A stretch of DNA of 64,000 bases from Flavisphingomonas formosensis. GTDB taxonomy: Bacteria; Pseudomonadota; Alphaproteobacteria; Sphingomonadales; Sphingomonadaceae. Under the pieces are notes generated by a model. It had not been told where the DNA came from and did not search any database. It saw nothing but the letters and a program-made list of their open reading frames with translations. The stretch's first letter is position 1. Each line of letters begins with the position of its first letter. Where the stretch lies: positions 186,001 to 250,000 of the forward strand of contig NZ_WRPK01000002.1 in assembly GCF_009755815.1 (NCBI RefSeq), written 5' to 3'. A program made the position numbers and the translations under genes. Below, piece by piece: positions 61,218 to 64,000 of this stretch.

Positions 61218-63482
61218 ATGTCGCACGCTTCCCCCCATATCCGTTTGACGGCGCTGGCGCTGCTCGCCTCCGTCTCGGCGCCTGCCCTTGCCCAGTCGGC
61301 CGGCGGCGATGTGCCCACGGCGCCTGCGGCAGCGACCAACGATGCCAGCGGAACGGGCGACATCGTGGTGACCGCCCAACGCCGCGAGCAATCGCTGATG
61401 AAGGTGCCGCTCGCCATTTCAGCAGTGACCGGCCAGGGCCTCGTCAACAAGGGCATCACCAATTCGGCCCAGCTCGCCAGCGCGGTGCCGAACCTGCAGG
61501 TGAACAGCGCCTATGGCAGCACCCAGCCCAATTTCTCGCTGCGCGGCATCAGCGTCGCCAACGAATATAACAGCAACCAGGCCTCGCCGGTCGGCGTCTA
61601 TATGGACGACGTCTATCTCGCCAATCGCACCGCACACGGCATGGGCCTGTTCGATCTCGACCGGGTCGAAGTGCTGCGCGGGCCGCAGGGCACGCTGTTC
61701 GGCCGCAACACGACGGGCGGTGCGATCAACTTCATCACCAGGCAGCCGAGCCTCAGCGGCACCAACGGCTATCTCCAGGGCGGCTACGGCAATTTCAACA
61801 GCTGGACGGCGCAGGGCGCGGTCGAGACGACGATGGTCGACGACCAGCTCGGCATCCGCATCGCCGGCAATTACGAGAAGGGCGACGGCAAGTTCCACAA
61901 TGTCTATCCGGGCGGCCGCGATCCGGATTCGGTGGACAAGCTGCAAGGCCGCGTCGCGCTGCGCATCCGGCCGGGCGGCGGACCGCTCGACATCCGCATC
62001 AAGGCCTATGGCGGGCGCGACCGCGGCAACCAGGCCGCCGTGTTCGGCCTGCAGCCCTATCGCGAAGGCCTCGGCTTCTATCAGGTGAACGAGAACCGGG
62101 TCGGCAAGAGCAAGACCGACGCTTGGGGCGTCTCGGCCAATATCGCCTATGAGCTTTCGCCCTCGCTGAAGCTGACCTCGATCACCTCCTATGACGGCGG
62201 CAAGCAGAATCTGCAGCAGGCGGCGGACGGATCGCCGCTCGACGTGCTCGACATCAACTGGCGCTCCAAATATCGCCAGTTCAGCGAGGAAGCGCGGCTG
62301 AACTATAGCGGCAATGGCCTCAGCCTGGTTACCGGCCTCTTCTATGGCTGGGATCACACCATCACCGACAATCTGTTCAACATCGGCAGCGCGCTGGCGC
62401 CTGGCGTCAATGGCGGCTTCTTCCAGCATTACCGGCAGGTTCGCAAATCCTACGCCGCCTTCGCGCAGGGCGACTATAATCTCGCCAGCAAGCTCGTGCT
62501 GACTGTGGGCCTGCGCTACACCTGGGATCGCTCGCGCTACGAGGATGGCTATGCCTATCTCTTCGCGGGCGACGTCGGCGGCGCGCAGATCCCGCTTGCC
62601 ACCACCGTGCCGTGCGACGGCGTGCCGGGCAGCTGCGCCTATGATCCCTCCGCCCGCTACGCGATCCGCGGCCGCAACAATGCGCTGACCGGCCGGGCCG
62701 CGCTCAGCTATACCTTCGACAACGGCATGCTCGCCTATGTCAGCTATAATCGCGGCTATCGGTCGGGCGCCTTCAACGGCGGCGGCTACACCTCGTCCGT
62801 CGGCATCACCTATATCAAGCCCGAGCAGGTCAATGCCTATGAGGCGGGCCTCAAGGGCCGGTTCTTCGACAGACGCCTGAGTCTTTCGGTCGCCGGTTTC
62901 TACTATGACTATAAGAACCAGCAGGTGCAGGACACGCGCGCCGGCCCCGTCTCTTTCCTGGTCAATGCCCCCAAGTCCGAAGTCTATGGTGCGGAGGCCG
63001 AGGCGAGCTTCCGGGTCATGCCCAGCCTCACGCTCAACGGCTCCTTCGGCTATCTCCATGCCCAGTATAAGACGCTGACCCTGCAGGGCACCGACCTGTC
63101 GGGCAACGCCCTGCCCTTCGCGCCGCGCTGGACGGCACAGGCGGGCTTCGACTGGACGGTGGCGCGGGTCGCGGACGGCGATCTCTCGCTCGCGCCGACG
63201 CTCACCTATTTCAGCCGGCAATGGTTCTCGCCGTTCAACGGCGTGAACGCCGCCGGCACCGGCCAGGTCAATTCCGAATTGCAGCAGAAGGGCTATGCGA
63301 AGGTCAACGCCTCGCTCGCCTGGACGCACGACAAGCTGACCCTGCGCGCCTGGGTGAACAACCTCACCAACAAGAAGACGCTGGGCTACGGCCTCGATCT
63401 GCGCGGCGCCGGCTTCCCCTACAACTTCCTGGTGCCCTCCGATCCGCGCACCTTCGGCGGCTCCGTCCGCATCGCCTTCTGA
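61218..63482 (+). CDS. TonB-dependent outer membrane receptor
   Basis: The 754-aa protein has a signal peptide ('LTALALLASVSAPALAQ'), a TonB-box-like 'DIVVTAQRRE', a plug domain with 'LRGISVANEYN' and 'RVEVLRGPQGTLFGRNTTGGAINF', and a beta-barrel ending 'FGGSVRIAF' with terminal Phe. It takes up a ligand across the outer membrane with proton-motive energy through TonB. The ligand is unknown; its neighbours (P450, ligase) suggest an organic substrate rather than a siderophore. AGGAGAGG precedes ATG 61218. It probably forms an operon with the P450. Confidence 0.94.
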   Translation: MSHASPHIRLTALALLASVSAPALAQSAGGDVPTAPAAATNDASGTGDIVVTAQRREQSLMKVPLAISAVTGQGLVNKGITNSAQLASAVPNLQVNSAYGSTQPNFSLRGISVANEYNSNQASPVGVYMDDVYLANRTAHGMGLFDLDRVEVLRGPQGTLFGRNTTGGAINFITRQPSLSGTNGYLQGGYGNFNSWTAQGAVETTMVDDQLGIRIAGNYEKGDGKFHNVYPGGRDPDSVDKLQGRVALRIRPGGGPLDIRIKAYGGRDRGNQAAVFGLQPYREGLGFYQVNENRVGKSKTDAWGVSANIAYELSPSLKLTSITSYDGGKQNLQQAADGSPLDVLDINWRSKYRQFSEEARLNYSGNGLSLVTGLFYGWDHTITDNLFNIGSALAPGVNGGFFQHYRQVRKSYAAFAQGDYNLASKLVLTVGLRYTWDRSRYEDGYAYLFAGDVGGAQIPLATTVPCDGVPGSCAYDPSARYAIRGRNNALTGRAALSYTFDNGMLAYVSYNRGYRSGAFNGGGYTSSVGITYIKPEQVNAYEAGLKGRFFDRRLSLSVAGFYYDYKNQQVQDTRAGPVSFLVNAPKSEVYGAEAEASFRVMPSLTLNGSFGYLHAQYKTLTLQGTDLSGNALPFAPRWTAQAGFDWTVARVADGDLSLAPTLTYFSRQWFSPFNGVNAAGTGQVNSELQQKGYAKVNASLAWTHDKLTLRAWVNNLTNKKTLGYGLDLRGAGFPYNFLVPSDPRTFGGSVRIAF

Positions 63483-63493
63483 GAGAAAAAGTG

Positions 63494-64000
63494 ATGCCGA
63501 TCGCTGATCCCGACCTCAGCCCCGATCTCAAGGATCCCGACCTCTATGTGGGGAGCGTGCCGCACGAGACGTTCGACGCGCTCCGGCGGGACCGGCCAGT
63601 CTACTGGAACGAGGAGAAGGACGGCGCCGGCTTCTGGGCGCTGACGCGATACGCCGACATCGTCGAGGTATCGCGCAACCCGGCGCTATTCTCCTCCGCC
63701 TATGAGAATGGCGGGCATCGCATCTTCAACGAGAATGAGGTCGGCCTGACCGGAGCCGGCGAGTCCGCGATCGGCATCCCCTTCATCTCCCTCGATCCGC
63801 CGCTGCATACCCATTATCGCAAGTTCATCATGCCCGCCGTCGCGCCGGGCCGGCTGGCCGGCATCGAGGAACGCATCCTCGATCGCTGCACCCGGCTGAT
63901 CGGCGAGATTCCGCTCGGCGAGACGGTGGACATCGTGCCCCTGCTCTCGGCGCCGCTGCCGCTGCTCACTCTGACCGAGCTGTTCGATCTGCCCGCGGAG
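63494..64000 (+). CDS. Cytochrome P450, N-terminal part (3' end cut by window edge)
   Basis: ATG 63494 opens a frame that runs off the window after 169 codons. Visible markers are the P450 N-terminal 'FDALRRDRPVYWNEE', 'GFWALTRYADIVEVSRNP', 'LFSSA' and the helix-C region 'FISLDPPLHTHYRKFIMP'. The heme-binding Cys lies beyond the window. This resembles bacterial soluble P450s, including those that hydroxylate steroid or terpenoid side chains. It starts 11 bases after the TonB receptor stop, so the two are cotranscribed. An adjacent GTG at 63491 is an alternative start. Confidence 0.9.
   Translation, partial: MPIADPDLSPDLKDPDLYVGSVPHETFDALRRDRPVYWNEEKDGAGFWALTRYADIVEVSRNPALFSSAYENGGHRIFNENEVGLTGAGESAIGIPFISLDPPLHTHYRKFIMPAVAPGRLAGIEERILDRCTRLIGEIPLGETVDIVPLLSAPLPLLTLTELFDLPAE

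Noticed and set aside
61419-63329. A 636-codon minus-strand frame across the TonB receptor
   Set aside because: Antisense shadow; no domain or start signal.
1-64000. CRISPR arrays, rRNA genes, replication origin, integrase or tRNA attachment site
   Set aside because: No regularly spaced repeats, rRNA sequence, DnaA-box cluster or integrase gene was seen. The single tRNA-Arg is not next to a foreign segment.
1-64000. A complete prophage linking the ejection-like toxin (29.7 kb) and the terminase-like gene (46 kb)
   Set aside because: The 13 kb between them consists of the hut locus and ordinary metabolic genes; no portal, capsid, tail or lysis genes are present, so the two are separate remnants or domesticated genes.

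Overview
The window is a high-GC alphaproteobacterial chromosome segment, most likely from the order Sphingomonadales. The support is a lepB-rnc-era block, TonB-dependent receptor and autotransporter genes, a bacteriophytochrome/heme-oxygenase pair, very GC-rich codon use, and several families of short palindromic repeats of the kind scattered through sphingomonad genomes. Genus cannot be fixed from sequence reading alone. Both edges cut genes: nadE at the left and a cytochrome P450 at the right.

Layout. 0-26 kb is mainly housekeeping: nadE (partial), a PEBP protein, xthA, aldo/keto reductase and prfC, a sugar-nucleotide-type epimerase, kptA, a short PhnA-like protein, tRNA-Arg(CCG), nth-dapB, a sirtuin, era-rnc-lepB, an RcnB-like protein, a two-component system, a PhoB-type-boxed pstS, an SDR, a Tat-exported DUF885 protein, an EF-hand protein, and the coupled purB-bphO-bphP set, followed by another SDR. 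26-34 kb is accessory: a 948-aa autotransporter, then a 975-aa composite protein with a phage-ejection-protein-like body and a C-terminal HNH/Endo VII-like nuclease, followed directly by a small AT-rich candidate immunity gene and a second small AT-rich ORF. 33.8-41.1 kb is a complete five-step histidine utilisation locus (hutIHGU divergent from hutF-hutC) with a perfect 16-bp palindrome between the two arms. 41.2-64 kb holds catabolic genes: a Rieske oxygenase, LysR/SDR pair, HdeD-like protein, epimerase, NTF2-like protein, an OYE-type flavoenzyme, PQQ dehydrogenase, bicupin, Baeyer-Villiger-type monooxygenase, SDR, CMD-family protein, alpha-methylacyl-CoA racemase, PL5-like lyase, acyl-CoA ligase, TonB receptor and P450. 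An orphan phage terminase-small-subunit-like gene with two tandem domains sits at 46-47 kb.

How it works together. The hut genes convert histidine to glutamate through HutH, HutU, HutI, HutF and HutG, with HutC as the likely repressor acting on the palindrome. The 41-64 kb block looks like uptake and breakdown of hydrophobic, probably branched or cyclic substrates: a TonB receptor for uptake, P450/Rieske/BVMO oxygenation, CoA activation, and 2-methyl epimerisation. The substrate is inference. The most novel-looking item is the toxin-immunity module at 29.65-32.93 kb, in which a virion-ejection-type protein, with no other phage genes beside it, appears to carry a nuclease warhead.
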